NCBI RefSeq assembly: GCF_007830335.1
Contig: NZ_VLKU01000012.1
Location: forward strand, 1 to 64,000
Direction: 5' to 3'
Source of the DNA: Paracoccus sulfuroxidans
GTDB taxonomy: Bacteria > Pseudomonadota > Alphaproteobacteria > Rhodobacterales > Rhodobacteraceae
DNA: 64,000 nt
Part shown: positions 53,190-62,895 of the stretch, piece after piece
Layout of the letters: each line of letters begins with the position of its first letter
Numbering within the stretch: the stretch's first letter is position 1
The notes under the pieces: generated by a model
Database searches by the model: none
What the model was told of the DNA's origin: nothing
Seen by the model: only the letters and a program-made list of their open reading frames with translations
Translations under genes and position numbers: made by a program

Positions 53190-54845
53190 TCAGCGTGTGA
53201 ATTTCTTGTATTTCACGCGCTTCGGCTCGATCGAATCCGGGCCAAGGCGGCGGACCTTGTCGGCTTCATAGTCTTCGAAGTTGCCTTCGAACCACTCGAC
53301 ATGGGCGTCACCCTCAAAGGCTAGGATGTGCGTGCAGAGACGGTCAAGGAAGAAGCGGTCGTGTGAGATGATAACCGCGCATCCCGCGAAATCCTCCAGC
53401 GCCGCTTCCAACGCCTGCAGCGTTTCGACGTCCAGATCGTTGGTCGGTTCGTCGAGCAGCAGGACGTTGCCGCCCGATTTCAGCAGTTTCGCCATATGGA
53501 CGCGGTTGCGTTCACCACCCGAGAGCAGGCCCACCTTCTTCTGCTGGTCGCCGCCCTTGAAGTTGAAGGACGAGCAATAGGCCCGGCTGTTGACCTGCGC
53601 ATCGCCCAGATCGATCAGCTCTGCCCCGCCCGAGATCTCTTCCCAGACGGTCTTGTTCGGGTCCAGCGCGTCACGCGACTGGTCGACATAGGAAAGCTGG
53701 ACCGTATCACCATAGGTGATCTGGCCTGCGTCAGGCGTCTCATTCCCGGTCAGCATCTTGAACAGCGTCGATTTACCGGCGCCGTTCGGGCCGATCACGC
53801 CGACAATGCCGCCCGGCGGCAGGCTGAAGGTCAGATCCTCGATCAGCAGCTTGTCGCCCATGGCCTTCTTGAGCCCCTCGACCTCGATCACCTTGCCGCC
53901 AAGGCGCTGGCCGTTCGGGATGATGATCTGGGCGTTGGACAGCTTCTCACGCTCGGACTTGCCGGCCAGCTCGTTATAGGCGTTGATCCGCGCCTTCTGC
54001 TTGGCCTGACGGGCCTTGGCGCCTGCCCGGATCCACTCGAGTTCGCGTTCCAGCGTCTTCTGCTTGGCCTTGTCCTCGCGGGCTTCCTGCTCAAGGCGTT
54101 TCGCCTTCTGCTCAAGCCATGCGGAATAGTTGCCCTCATACGGGATGCCGCGGCCACGGTCGAGTTCCAGGATCCAGCCGGTGATGTCGTCAAGGAAGTA
54201 GCGGTCGTGGGTCACGATCAGGATCGTGCCGGGATATTCGATCAGGTGCTTTTGCAGCCAGGCGATGGTTTCCGCGTCCAGGTGGTTGGTCGGTTCGTCC
54301 AGGAGCAGCATGTCCGGCGCTTCCAGCAGCAGCTTGCAGAGCGCGACCCGGCGACGCTCACCACCCGAAAGGCTTTCGACATCGGCATCGTCGGGCGGGC
54401 AGCGCAGGGCCTCCATCGCGACGTCGATCTGGCTGTCCAGATCCCACAGGTTCTCGGCGTCGATCTCGTCCTGCAGCTTCGCCATCTCATCGGCGGTCTC
54501 GTCCGAGTAGTTCATCGCCAGTTCATTATAGCGATCAAGCTTGGCCTTCTTGGCCGCGACGCCCAGCATGACGTTTTCGCGCACGTTCAGCGCCGGGTCC
54601 AGATGCGGCTCCTGCGGCAGATAGCCCACGGTCGCGCCCTTGGCGGCCCAGGCCTCGCCGGTGAAATCCTTGTCCATGCCCGCCATGATGCGCAACAGCG
54701 AGGATTTACCCGCGCCGTTGACACCGACGACGCCGATCTTGACGCCCGGCAGGAAGTTCAGGTGGATGTTCTCGAACACCTTCTTGCCACCGGCATAGGC
54801 CTTGGTGACCCCGTCCATGTGGTAAACGAACTGGTAAGAGGCCAT
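53190..54845 (-). CDS. ettA: Energy-dependent translational throttle protein EttA
   Basis: EttA is a soluble ABC-F protein that binds the ribosomal E site and gates translation according to ATP/ADP. The 551-residue product has two ATPase domains (Walker [10 protein letters not shown] and GPNGAGKST; signatures [12 protein letters not shown] and [12 protein letters not shown]; Walker [12 protein letters not shown] and [11 protein letters not shown]) joined by the charged arm/linker ([20 protein letters not shown] and following). The start follows GAGGAAATATC. Length and motifs fit the family exactly. Confidence 0.97.
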   Translation of the reverse strand: MASYQFVYHMDGVTKAYAGGKKVFENIHLNFLPGVKIGVVGVNGAGKSSLLRIMAGMDKDFTGEAWAAKGATVGYLPQEPHLDPALNVRENVMLGVAAKKAKLDRYNELAMNYSDETADEMAKLQDEIDAENLWDLDSQIDVAMEALRCPPDDADVESLSGGERRRVALCKLLLEAPDMLLLDEPTNHLDAETIAWLQKHLIEYPGTILIVTHDRYFLDDITGWILELDRGRGIPYEGNYSAWLEQKAKRLEQEAREDKAKQKTLERELEWIRAGAKARQAKQKARINAYNELAGKSEREKLSNAQIIIPNGQRLGGKVIEVEGLKKAMGDKLLIEDLTFSLPPGGIVGVIGPNGAGKSTLFKMLTGNETPDAGQITYGDTVQLSYVDQSRDALDPNKTVWEEISGGAELIDLGDAQVNSRAYCSSFNFKGGDQQKKVGLLSGGERNRVHMAKLLKSGGNVLLLDEPTNDLDVETLQALEAALEDFAGCAVIISHDRFFLDRLCTHILAFEGDAHVEWFEGNFEDYEADKVRRLGPDSIEPKRVKYKKFTR

Positions 54846-54926
54846 GATATTTCCTCGTGATTGTTTCTTGACGTTGTCTGGCTGGTTGAGGGCTATGTAG
54901 GCGAGCCCCGCTGAAAGGGAAAGCTT

Positions 54927-55784
54927 TCACCGCAAAAGAGCGTTGAATTCTGGCCCGAAGGTCTGTTCCAGAAAGCGGAACTGGGGACGAAGCTTGGCGC
55001 GCAGCGCCGCGCGCGCCTGTTCGGGCACCGAAAGCCCCGGTTTCGACGGGAACACCTTCTGATCAAGCTTGCGGTATTCGTAAGGAGGAAGGTCCAGAAA
55101 CGCCTCGACCTGGCGCATCAGCCCTTCCGGATCGGCGGCGATCTGGCCAAAGGGCAGGATCAACAGCCGGTCGGGGCCGAAATGCGCGCTCCAGCGCGGT
55201 ACGTAAGTTGCGTAATCGCCCCGGTCCAGCAGCACCGGGTCCTCGATCTCATTCAGCCAGTCCGAGACAGTCTGCGGCTTTCGCTTGGCTCGGGTGATGT
55301 TCATCTTCAACTGCGAGATCGCCCGGTCGACCGGGTGGCGGATGACATAGATGAACTTCGCCTTGGGCAGGAACTTGGCTACAAAGGCCACGCCTTCCTC
55401 TGGCAGGGTCGAGTATTCCGGCGTCACATCCATCGGCAGCGCATCGTCGGGCGCGGGCGCGAAGGCCTGCTTGTACCAGTGGTTGGTGAACATCGGCTCG
55501 CGCGTCATGCGGTCCAGATAGCGCCGAAGCGCCTCGGGCATCTCTTCGTTGCGGCTGTCATAGCCCTGCTGGATCACCAGTTTCGAGCGTCGGAAATGCC
55601 AGGGCAGCCAGCTGCGATGTTCCTCGATATAGCGGTGGTTGAAGAACTGCATCTCTTTGAAGGGCGGGGCCCAGACATGCGGATGCTGGCCCAGCTTCTG
55701 GCTGAGCCAGGTGGTTCCGGCCTTTTGCGCCCCGATGCCGATGATGGCGGGCTTGCGCGGTTTGCCTTCGCTGTTCCACTGCAC
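54927..55784 (-). CDS. PAPS-dependent sulfotransferase
   Basis: The 285-residue cytoplasmic protein has the 5'-phosphosulfate loop IGIGAQKAGTTWLSQKL near residue 15-31 and the 3'-phosphate loop FIYVIRHPVDRAISQLKMN, which together bind PAPS. The family transfers sulfate to glycans or lipids. Upstream of ettA and near two GT61 genes, a surface polysaccharide or Nod-factor-like acceptor is plausible, but the acceptor cannot be read from the sequence. The start is GTG at 55784 with AGGACA upstream. Confidence 0.87.
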   Translation of the reverse strand: MQWNSEGKPRKPAIIGIGAQKAGTTWLSQKLGQHPHVWAPPFKEMQFFNHRYIEEHRSWLPWHFRRSKLVIQQGYDSRNEEMPEALRRYLDRMTREPMFTNHWYKQAFAPAPDDALPMDVTPEYSTLPEEGVAFVAKFLPKAKFIYVIRHPVDRAISQLKMNITRAKRKPQTVSDWLNEIEDPVLLDRGDYATYVPRWSAHFGPDRLLILPFGQIAADPEGLMRQVEAFLDLPPYEYRKLDQKVFPSKPGLSVPEQARAALRAKLRPQFRFLEQTFGPEFNALLR

Positions 55785-55947
55785 GGGTCTTGTCCTGTCC
55801 TTGCGGGGCCTTTTTGTCGTCCTCCGCCTGTCTAGGCCACGGCGTTTCAGGGGAAAAGCAAGAAACTTGCCCGCCCAAGCGGACCGCCCTCGTGGACAGA
55901 GCCCGCAGATGCGATTAGCCTCGGCCCGATTTCGCTGGTGGAGAGTA

Positions 55948-56757
55948 ATGATGTCATCTGGTTCGAATTCCGCGGTCAGCGTTTCGGATGCGACCTATCG
56001 CCGCTTGCGGCTGGACCCGCCCGCGCAATGTATCGCCCATGCGCAGAAAGCCGCGAATATCGGCCGCCATATTCAGGCGCTGGAGGAAACCCACCGCGAG
56101 CTGATGTCGATTCAGGACCGGCTGAATTTCGCCAACAAGGCCTATACCTTTGCGCGGATCGTGAAGGACACCAGCGTCGCCTTTCTGGACCTCGCGGGCG
56201 CGATTGCCGGGGGGCAGGCCGCGACCGTCGGCAGCGTTGGGGTGGCGGCCATCGACACGGCGACCTCGGTGTCAGAGGTCGCGCATGGTCAGGGTGACGC
56301 AGCCACCATTGCGCTCCGCACCGCGAACAGCGCGAATTCGGTCCTGAAGGGGCCCGGCGCGGGCGGCACGTTCGGGCAGATGTCGGGCCAGCAGACCATC
56401 GGCATGGCGCAGACGGTGAACGAGATGCGCAGCGCGCCCTCGGCCGGGGCGGCGCAGCAGAAGGCGGCACAGGGGGCGGTGAACCTGATGGCCGATACGG
56501 TGAAGGGCGTGGCCGACATGGCCTCGACCTCGGAAAGTGACAAATTCGGCAAAGCCGGGCGCGTGGCCGCGATCATCAAGGCGGCCTATGGCTACAAGGC
56601 CGCGCTGAACGACACGATCGAGCAGCGGCTGCAGACGGAATATGACATCGCCTCGGCGAAGGCTGTCTATCTGCACAACAACCGCCTGATCATGGAGCGC
56701 TATCGCAAGGACCTGCGCGAGGCAATGGACCTGCTGAACCAGTGTCAGGGGCAGTGA
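55948..56757 (+). CDS. Uncharacterised Ala-rich helical protein
   Basis: I do not recognise this 269-residue protein. The N-terminal third has amphipathic helix with coiled-coil character (AQKAANIGRHIQALEETHRELMSIQDRLNF). The middle (about 70-200) is a small-residue-rich stretch of Ala/Gly/Thr/Ser with moderately hydrophobic pieces (SVAFLDLAGAIAGGQAATVG), reminiscent of membrane-associating or secreted-effector helices. The C-terminus is charged and helical (YDIASAKAVYLHNNRLIMERYRKDLREAMDLLNQ). No signal peptide is seen. GGTGGAGAGTA precedes tandem ATGs (55948, 55951). It diverges from the sulfotransferase and converges with rimO. Confidence 0.75.
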   Translation: MMSSGSNSAVSVSDATYRRLRLDPPAQCIAHAQKAANIGRHIQALEETHRELMSIQDRLNFANKAYTFARIVKDTSVAFLDLAGAIAGGQAATVGSVGVAAIDTATSVSEVAHGQGDAATIALRTANSANSVLKGPGAGGTFGQMSGQQTIGMAQTVNEMRSAPSAGAAQQKAAQGAVNLMADTVKGVADMASTSESDKFGKAGRVAAIIKAAYGYKAALNDTIEQRLQTEYDIASAKAVYLHNNRLIMERYRKDLREAMDLLNQCQGQ

Positions 56758-56771
56758 ACGGGGGCCAGTAA

Positions 56772-58148
56772 TCAGGCCTTCGTCAGCCTGCCCCACAGGT
56801 CATATTCGCCCGCCTCATCCACCGTCACGCTGACGATATCGCCGGGGGCCAGACCCTCGAAGCCCTCATCGATGAACAGGTTGCCGTCGATCTCGGGCGC
56901 GTCTGCCTTGGTCCGGCAGGTCGCGCCCTCGGCGTCGACGCTGTCGACGATGACGTCCATGACCTGACCGACCTTGGCGGCGAGCTTGGCTTCGGAAATC
57001 GCCTGCGCCTTCTGCATGAAGCGGTCCCAGCGGTCCTGCTTGACCTCATCGGGGATGTGATCGGGCAGGTCGTTGGCCCGCGCGCCCTTGACGTTTTCGT
57101 ATTGGAAGCAGCCCACGCGATCCAGTTGCGCCTCGTCCAACCAGTCCAGAAGCGTCTGGAACTCGGCCTCGGTCTCACCCGGATAGCCCACGATGAAGGT
57201 CGAGCGCAGGGTGATATCGGGGCAGGCCGCACGCCATGCCACGATCTCATCCAGCGTCTTGGCCGCTGCCGCAGGCCGCGCCATGCGCTTCAGCGTGTCG
57301 GGATGGGCGTGCTGGAAGGGGATGTCCAGATAGGGCAGCACCAGCCCTTCCGCCATCAGCGGGATCAGGTCGCGCACATGCGGATAGGGATAGACGTAAT
57401 GCAGCCGCACCCAGGCCCCGAGGCCGCCCAGATCGCGCGCCAGATCGGTGATATGGGCGCGGTGCCCGCGCTCGGTCGCGAATTTGCGGTCAACCCCGTA
57501 AGCCGAGGTGTCCTGCGAGATCACCAGAAGCTCACGCACGCCGGATTCGACCAGCTTCTCGGCCTCGCGGATCACCGCATGGGCCGGGCGGCTGACCAGC
57601 TTGCCGCGCATGTCGGGGATGATGCAGAATTTACAGGCGTGGTTGCAGCCCTCGGAAATCTTCAGATAGCTGTAATGACGCGGCGTCAGCTTGACGCCCG
57701 AGGCCGGCAGCAGATCGACGAAAGGATCGGGGCTGGGCGGCACGGCACCATGGACGGCATCCAGCACCTGCTCATATTGCTGCGGCCCGGTGACGGCCAG
57801 AACCGAGGGGTGCGCGCCGGTGATATACTCGGGCTCGGCGCCCAGACAGCCGGTGACGATGACCTTGCCGTTCTCGGCCAGCGCCTCGCCGATCGCCTGC
57901 AGGCTTTCGGCCTTGGCGCTGTCCAGAAACCCGCAGGTGTTCACGATGACCGCGCCCGCGCCCTTGTAGTCGGGGCTGATGGCGTAACCCTCGGCTCTGA
58001 GGCGCGTCAGGATGCGCTCGCTGTCGACCAGCGCCTTGGGGCAGCCAAGGCTGACCATGCCGATGGTCGGCTGGCCCGCGCGCGGGGTGGCATCAAAGAC
58101 GGGGGCCGGTGCAAGGTCCGGACGTAGCTGGGGAGGGTTCTGGCTCAT
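56772..58148 (-). CDS. rimO: Ribosomal protein S12 methylthiotransferase RimO
   Basis: RimO methylthiolates an aspartate of ribosomal protein S12. The 458-residue radical-SAM enzyme has the N-terminal cluster cysteines ([34 protein letters not shown]), the radical-SAM motif CNHACKFC and a C-terminal TRAM domain ([24 protein letters not shown]). The ATG at 58148 fits the family; the open frame further upstream has no similarity. There is no Shine-Dalgarno, and the promoter ends 6 nt before the ATG, so the mRNA is probably leaderless. Confidence 0.95.
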   Translation of the reverse strand: MSQNPPQLRPDLAPAPVFDATPRAGQPTIGMVSLGCPKALVDSERILTRLRAEGYAISPDYKGAGAVIVNTCGFLDSAKAESLQAIGEALAENGKVIVTGCLGAEPEYITGAHPSVLAVTGPQQYEQVLDAVHGAVPPSPDPFVDLLPASGVKLTPRHYSYLKISEGCNHACKFCIIPDMRGKLVSRPAHAVIREAEKLVESGVRELLVISQDTSAYGVDRKFATERGHRAHITDLARDLGGLGAWVRLHYVYPYPHVRDLIPLMAEGLVLPYLDIPFQHAHPDTLKRMARPAAAAKTLDEIVAWRAACPDITLRSTFIVGYPGETEAEFQTLLDWLDEAQLDRVGCFQYENVKGARANDLPDHIPDEVKQDRWDRFMQKAQAISEAKLAAKVGQVMDVIVDSVDAEGATCRTKADAPEIDGNLFIDEGFEGLAPGDIVSVTVDEAGEYDLWGRLTKA

Positions 58149-58154
58149 CCGGCG

Positions 58155-58183
58155 CATATAATGCGGGTTTGGGCCCGTGTTAA
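58155..58183 (-). promoter_or_regulatory. Leaderless-type promoter of rimO
   Basis: On the minus strand TTAACA (58178-58183), a 17-nt spacer and TATATG (58155-58160) are followed by 6 nt and then the ATG at 58148. Transcription should start at the A of the start codon. Confidence 0.6.
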
Positions 58184-58324
58184 GCGTGTTCCTTGGGAGG
58201 AATGTCGATTTCCCTGCGTTCGGAGCGGGCGAGGCCCCTGCCCCTGCGTCACACACCGCTTCGTCACTTTTCTTTTGTCCCGAAGGACGGCAACCTTGCC
58301 ACATCTGAATCTGACGCGGTGCGC

Positions 58325-58876
58325 ATGAAACATCCTTTCAGACTGAATATCCTTGCCGGTTTCTGCGCAATGGCGCTGGCTGGTTGCGTAACGGTGCCGA
58401 TGGAGCCCGACCGCCCCCCGATCACCAATAGCGGAGCCGTTGCAGGCGGCGGGGTCTCGATCACCCCGGCCCGGCCTTCGGCCCCGCGACCGGGGGTCGA
58501 GCCCATCGTGATCCGCGACAACAAGGGCGGAAACGTGGTGCGGATGATCCAGCAGCGCAACCGTCTGGCCTCCAGCGGTCGCCCGGTCGAGATCAGGGGC
58601 TATTGCGGCTCGGCCTGCACGATGCTGATCACCATGCCGAACGCCTGCCTTGGGCCGATGGCGACGGTGGGCTTCCACGCGCCGCGCATCCCGAACACGA
58701 CCTATATTCCGCCGGGTGTCGATGACCTGATGGCGCAATATTACCGCAACGGCATCCTGCGCCGCTGGAATGCCGAGTGGAAGCATTCGCTGAAGATCCA
58801 GAAGATCTCGGCCGCGGAATATGTCCGGCTGGATCCGCAGACGAAGATCTGCAACGACCGCGCGCGGCGGCAATAG
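58325..58876 (+). CDS. Lipoprotein with a ClpP/crotonase-like segment
   Basis: The 183-residue precursor has a lipoprotein signal ([21 protein letters not shown], lipobox LAGC with Cys21). After a Pro-rich linker comes a region [40 protein letters not shown] ... [11 protein letters not shown]. This GxCxSACT...GFHAP pattern resembles periplasmic ClpP/crotonase-fold proteins (COG3904-like), with Ser96 and His118 as candidate active residues. A full catalytic triad cannot be confirmed. It diverges from rimO and is convergent with the ABC permease gene. Confidence 0.8.
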   Translation: MKHPFRLNILAGFCAMALAGCVTVPMEPDRPPITNSGAVAGGGVSITPARPSAPRPGVEPIVIRDNKGGNVVRMIQQRNRLASSGRPVEIRGYCGSACTMLITMPNACLGPMATVGFHAPRIPNTTYIPPGVDDLMAQYYRNGILRRWNAEWKHSLKIQKISAAEYVRLDPQTKICNDRARRQ

Positions 58877-58897
58877 CCCCGCGCGCGCCGTCTTCGC

Positions 58898-59659
58898 TTA
58901 CTCGCGCAGCCGCCAGCCGGTCAGGAAGATCAGCCGGATGATCGCAAGGCAGGCGACCAGCATGACCGACACCGCAACCAGCGAGACGCCGACCGGCACA
59001 TCGGCCAGCCCGAAGAACGACCAGCGGAACCCGGAGATCAGATAGAGCACCGGGTTCAGCTTGGCGACGCCTTCCCAGAACGGCGGCAGCATCGAGGCCG
59101 AGTAGAACGCGCCCCCCAGAAACACCAGCGGCGTGATGACCATCAGCGGCACGATCTGCAGCTGCTCGAAGTTCTTGGCCCAAAGGCCGATGATGAACCC
59201 CAGAAGCGCGAACGAGACCGCCGTCAGCACCAGAAAAGCCAGCATCCAGAAGGGATGCGCGATATGGACGCCGTTGAACCAGAAGCTTGTTAGCAGGATC
59301 ACCAGCGCAATCATGATCGCCTTGGTGGCCGCCGCGCCGACGAAGCCCAGCGTCACCTCGAACCAGCCCGAGGGCGAGACGAGGATCTCATAGATCGTGC
59401 CCGAGAATTTGGGGAAGAAGATCCCGAAACTGGCGTTCGCAACCGATTGCTGCAGCACCGTCAGCATCATCAGGCCGGGCACGATGAAGGCGCCATAGGG
59501 CACGCCCTCGACCGATTGGATGCGTCCGCCGATGGCCGCGCCGAAGACGACGAAATACAGCACCGTCGACAGCACCGGAGAAGCCAGCGACTGCCAGATC
59601 GTTCGGAAGAAGCGTGACATTTCATGCCAGTAGATGGCTTTGATCGCGGGCCAGTTCAT
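58898..59659 (-). CDS. ABC-2 type transporter permease
   Basis: The 253-residue inner-membrane protein has six predicted helices and the ABC-2 signature near [24 protein letters not shown], as in DrrB/YadH-type exporters. It overlaps its ATPase gene by four nucleotides, so the two form one exporter for an unknown substrate. It is the last gene of a six-gene run starting at ftsE. Confidence 0.93.
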   Translation of the reverse strand: MNWPAIKAIYWHEMSRFFRTIWQSLASPVLSTVLYFVVFGAAIGGRIQSVEGVPYGAFIVPGLMMLTVLQQSVANASFGIFFPKFSGTIYEILVSPSGWFEVTLGFVGAAATKAIMIALVILLTSFWFNGVHIAHPFWMLAFLVLTAVSFALLGFIIGLWAKNFEQLQIVPLMVITPLVFLGGAFYSASMLPPFWEGVAKLNPVLYLISGFRWSFFGLADVPVGVSLVAVSVMLVACLAIIRLIFLTGWRLRE

Positions 59660-60582
59660 GCGTCTTCCTCGACCAGTGACATGAAGATATCCTCAAGCGA
59701 GCTTTGCGAGGTCGCGAAATCGCGCACCGCCACGCCCTTGTCGGCCAGCTCGGCCATCAGCCGCGTGATCCCGGTCCGGTCCGCGTGGCTGTCGTAATCA
59801 TAAATCATGCTCATCCCGTCTGGCGCAAGCACCAGCCCGCGTTCGGCCAGTTCGGCGGGCAGCGTGGCCATCGGCTCGTAAAGGTCCAGCACGAGGCGCT
59901 TCTTGCCGAATTCGCCCATCAGTTCCGATTTCGGCCGCATCAGCAGAAGCTGGCCGTGGTTGATGACGCCGATGCGGTCGGCCATGTCCTCGGCCTCCTC
60001 CAGATAATGCGTGGTCAGGATGATGGTCACGCCCTGCGCGCGCAATTCGCGCACGACCGTCCACATCTCGCGCCGCAGCGTCACGTCGACGCCAGCGGTC
60101 GGTTCATCCAGAAACAGCACCTTGGGGCGATGCGACAGCGCCTTTGCGATCAGCACCCGCCGCTTCATCCCGCCCGAAAGCTCGCGCGTGCGGGCCTCGC
60201 GCTTGTCCCACAGCGCAAGGCTGCGCAGAAGCTGTTCGACATAGGCCTCATCCGGAGGCAGGCCGTAAAGCCCGCGCGTGTAGCGCACGCAGTCGATGAC
60301 CTTCTCGAAGGGCTCCAGCGCGATTTCCTGCGGCACCAGCCCGATCATCTTGCGTGCGGCGCGCCAGTCGGTGCGGATGTCATGACCGCCCACGCGGACC
60401 GTGCCGCTGGTGGGCACCACCAAGCCACAGATGATCGAGATCAGCGTGGTCTTGCCCGCGCCGTTCGGGCCCAGAAGGGCGACGATCTCGCCCTCGTTGA
60501 TGTCCAGGCTGACGTCGTTCAGCGCACTGGTGCCGCTGCCGTATCGCTTGGACAGGTGATCGACTTCAAGAATTGCCGCCAT
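59656..60582 (-). CDS. ABC transporter ATP-binding protein (DrrA/YadG-like)
   Basis: The 308-residue ATPase has Walker [11 protein letters not shown]-loop [15 protein letters not shown], signature [16 protein letters not shown], Walker [13 protein letters not shown] and H-loop [10 protein letters not shown], plus the C-terminal extension typical of ABC-2 partners. GGAGGTCTGCCGA precedes the start. It is coupled to the downstream permease. Confidence 0.95.
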   Translation of the reverse strand: MAAILEVDHLSKRYGSGTSALNDVSLDINEGEIVALLGPNGAGKTTLISIICGLVVPTSGTVRVGGHDIRTDWRAARKMIGLVPQEIALEPFEKVIDCVRYTRGLYGLPPDEAYVEQLLRSLALWDKREARTRELSGGMKRRVLIAKALSHRPKVLFLDEPTAGVDVTLRREMWTVVRELRAQGVTIILTTHYLEEAEDMADRIGVINHGQLLLMRPKSELMGEFGKKRLVLDLYEPMATLPAELAERGLVLAPDGMSMIYDYDSHADRTGITRLMAELADKGVAVRDFATSQSSLEDIFMSLVEEDA

Positions 60583-60605
60583 TCGGCAGACCTCCGGCAG
60601 TGGGC

Positions 60606-61208
60606 CTACCAGAGGGTGCTTGCCGCCCGCTGAGGCCAGGAATCGTCATAGTCGCGGCCGCCAACCTCACCATCGGTGATCGCCGCAAGGATCTGGCCCG
60701 GTGTCGGAAGGTCGGCCGAGTCATCGCCGCCCGCCCAAAGGCCAGAGCGCATGATCGCCCGCGCACATTGGAAATAGACCTCGTCGACCGCAAGGACAAT
60801 GACCGTGCGCGGTTCTTTTCCGTCCCGCGCGAACGAGGCCTTCAGGCCTGCGTCATCGGTCAGCCGCGCATGACCGCGCACGCGCAGCACATTGTCCGAT
60901 CCTCGGATCATGAACATCAGGCTGGCATTGCCGTCAGCCACGATATTCTTCAACGAGTCGATGCGGTTGTTGCCGTGCCAGTCGGGCAGCGCAATCCGGC
61001 GCGGGTCCAGAATGCGCGCGACCGCGCCATCATCGCCCCGCGGGCTCGCATCCACGCCGCGCGGCCCGAAGGTCGCCAGCACGCAAAAGCGCGAGGCCTC
61101 GATCATCCGCGCATATTCCGCCGTGATCTGATTGGTGACCTTGCGCAGCGAGGTCGGGCCGGGCGCCCCGTAGATCTGCCCCAGATCCTCGGGCTTCAGC
61201 CAGTTCAT
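60606..61208 (-). CDS. Pyridoxamine 5'-phosphate oxidase-like flavin-fold protein
   Basis: The 200-residue protein has the split-barrel flavin-binding fold of the PNPOx-like family (MSMEG_1061 subgroup): SRFCVLATFGPRGVDASPRGD, IALPDWHGNNRIDSLKNIV, LMFMIRGSDNVLRVRGHARL and VDEVYFQCARAIMRSGLW. True PNPO activity is not implied; members may use FMN or F420 for redox or detoxification. It overlaps the plsC stop (ATGA). Confidence 0.87.
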   Translation of the reverse strand: MNWLKPEDLGQIYGAPGPTSLRKVTNQITAEYARMIEASRFCVLATFGPRGVDASPRGDDGAVARILDPRRIALPDWHGNNRIDSLKNIVADGNASLMFMIRGSDNVLRVRGHARLTDDAGLKASFARDGKEPRTVIVLAVDEVYFQCARAIMRSGLWAGGDDSADLPTPGQILAAITDGEVGGRDYDDSWPQRAASTLW

Positions 61209-61966
61209 TTCAGCCCCCCGGCTTCCGCGATCAGCGCATCGCTGGCGGCCTCGACCCGGGCTTCAAGCTCGGCCATCACCTCCTCAACCGGGCGGCCCGT
61301 GGCCGGGATCGGGGTCAGGAAATCCAGCACCGAGACGCCGCCCCGGATCGGGATGCCGCGCTTGGACCAGAACATGCCGCAGTTCACCGCGACCGGATAG
61401 ATCGTCAGCCCCGTCGCCGCTTGAATCGAGGCCACGCCCGCCTTGTAGCGGCGCTTTTCACCGGGCCGCGTGCGCGTGCCCTCAGGGTAGAAGATCAGCT
61501 GGCCCAACCCTTCGGGCCGGGCGCGGGCGATCTCGACCTCATCGGCGATCTGCTTCATGGCGTCGCTGCCGCGCGTCCGGTCAATCGGGATGCTGCCCAC
61601 CTGTTTGGCGAACCAGCCCATGATCGGCACGCGCATGATCTCGCGCTTCATGACGAAGGCGCGCTGCGGCACCGCCTGAGAGATGGCAAGGATGTCCAGA
61701 AAGCTTTGGTGCTTGGCAGCGATCAGGCAATCTTCGGTGGGGGGCGTGCCCCGCACCTCGATCCGGACGCCCAGAATGACCCGCGCCGCGCCCATCATCT
61801 GCCCGATCCACAGCGTCGCGACGCGATGCGCGCGGGCCGGTTTCACCAGCACCTGCGGCAGCCCCCACAGCCCCAGAACGACCGTCGCGAGCGCGACATA
61901 GATATAATAGGCCACCGCCCTCGGCCAATCCAGAAGTGAAGGCGGCCGGGGGTGATAGCGGTTCAT
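61205..61966 (-). CDS. plsC: 1-acyl-sn-glycerol-3-phosphate acyltransferase
   Basis: PlsC acylates lysophosphatidate to phosphatidate at the inner membrane. The 253-residue product has an N-terminal hydrophobic helix (AVAYYIYVALATVVLGLWGL) and the acyltransferase motifs AAKHQSFLDILA (HX4D) and IFYPEGTRTRPGEK, with VGSIPIDRTRG between them. The ATG at 61966 overlaps the ftsX stop. A frame upstream of it belongs to ftsX. Confidence 0.94.
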   Translation of the reverse strand: MNRYHPRPPSLLDWPRAVAYYIYVALATVVLGLWGLPQVLVKPARAHRVATLWIGQMMGAARVILGVRIEVRGTPPTEDCLIAAKHQSFLDILAISQAVPQRAFVMKREIMRVPIMGWFAKQVGSIPIDRTRGSDAMKQIADEVEIARARPEGLGQLIFYPEGTRTRPGEKRRYKAGVASIQAATGLTIYPVAVNCGMFWSKRGIPIRGGVSVLDFLTPIPATGRPVEEVMAELEARVEAASDALIAEAGGLK

Positions 61967-62895
61967 CAGCGCACCTCGCGCAGCATCTTCAGCGCCGCCC
62001 AACGCGTGGCGACAAAGCCGATACCAGCCGCCACCACCGGGATCAGCAGGGGCAGGATCCAGCCCCAGCCCTGAAAGCCCAGCCCGGTCAGAAAGCCGCC
62101 CGCATCGTCGACGCCCGGCAGGGCCAGAATGGCCAGAATGCCCACCAGCGTTCCCGCCGCTGCGCCCATGGCCGCGCGCCGGGTAAAGCGGCGCACAAAG
62201 GCGGTCGCGATGGTGATGTCGCGCGCGCCGATCAGCCGCAGCACCTTGATGACCTGACCGTTCGCCGCCAGCGCGGCCTTCGCCGCCAGCGTGATCATCG
62301 CCCCCGAGGCCGCCGCGATCAGCAGAAGCGAGAACAGCCCCAGCGTCCGCAACCGGCTGGCCGCACTGACCAGAGGCTGACGCCAGCGGGTGTGATCGTC
62401 CAGCACCGCGCCCGAGGCCTCGCCCTCAAGACGCAGGCTCAGCGCATTGGCGTCAAATTCGCGGGTCAGGCCCGACAGTTCAATCAGCCGGGGCACGGGC
62501 AGCGCCTCGACCGGGACATCCGGGCCGAACCAGGGCTCCAGCAGCTTCTCGACCTCATCGGCGGGCAGCGGGCGCGCATCAGTGATGCCGGGGGTGGATT
62601 TCAGCACTTCCATCACGGTCGCGACCTGATCGTCGATCTGGTCGGCCGGGGCCGAGACGCGGATGGTGACCGATTGCGCCAGCTCATCGGACCAGCGGTC
62701 GGCTAGGCGTCCGGTGGCCAGCGCCAGCGCCAGCGCAAAGACCGCCAGAAACGCCATCGCCGCCGCCGAAAACAGCGTCAGCTGCGCGGTAAAGCCGGTG
62801 GGCGGCACGATGCGGTCCGAACCGCTGGGGTCGGGCTGCGTCAGCCCCCGCCACAACGCTGCAAAATCAAGCGATTTCAGATCCGGTCGTTTCAC
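61966..62895 (-). CDS. ftsX: Cell division protein FtsX
   Basis: FtsX is the membrane part of the FtsEX complex, which activates septal peptidoglycan hydrolases. The 309-residue product has four helices (near residues 30-55, 190-215, 235-260 and 275-300), with a periplasmic domain between the first two and the FtsX domain after (RVLRLIGARDITIATAFVRRFTRRAAMGAA). The start is GTG, overlapping the ftsE stop as GTGA. It is a fairly divergent member, as usual in alphaproteobacteria. Confidence 0.92.
   Translation of the reverse strand: MKRPDLKSLDFAALWRGLTQPDPSGSDRIVPPTGFTAQLTLFSAAAMAFLAVFALALALATGRLADRWSDELAQSVTIRVSAPADQIDDQVATVMEVLKSTPGITDARPLPADEVEKLLEPWFGPDVPVEALPVPRLIELSGLTREFDANALSLRLEGEASGAVLDDHTRWRQPLVSAASRLRTLGLFSLLLIAAASGAMITLAAKAALAANGQVIKVLRLIGARDITIATAFVRRFTRRAAMGAAAGTLVGILAILALPGVDDAGGFLTGLGFQGWGWILPLLIPVVAAGIGFVATRWAALKMLREVR

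Noticed and set aside
58148..58304. Extended N-terminus of RimO starting at 58304
   Set aside because: The extra 52 residues have no family similarity and overlap the divergent promoter region; MSQNPP at 58148 fits the family start.
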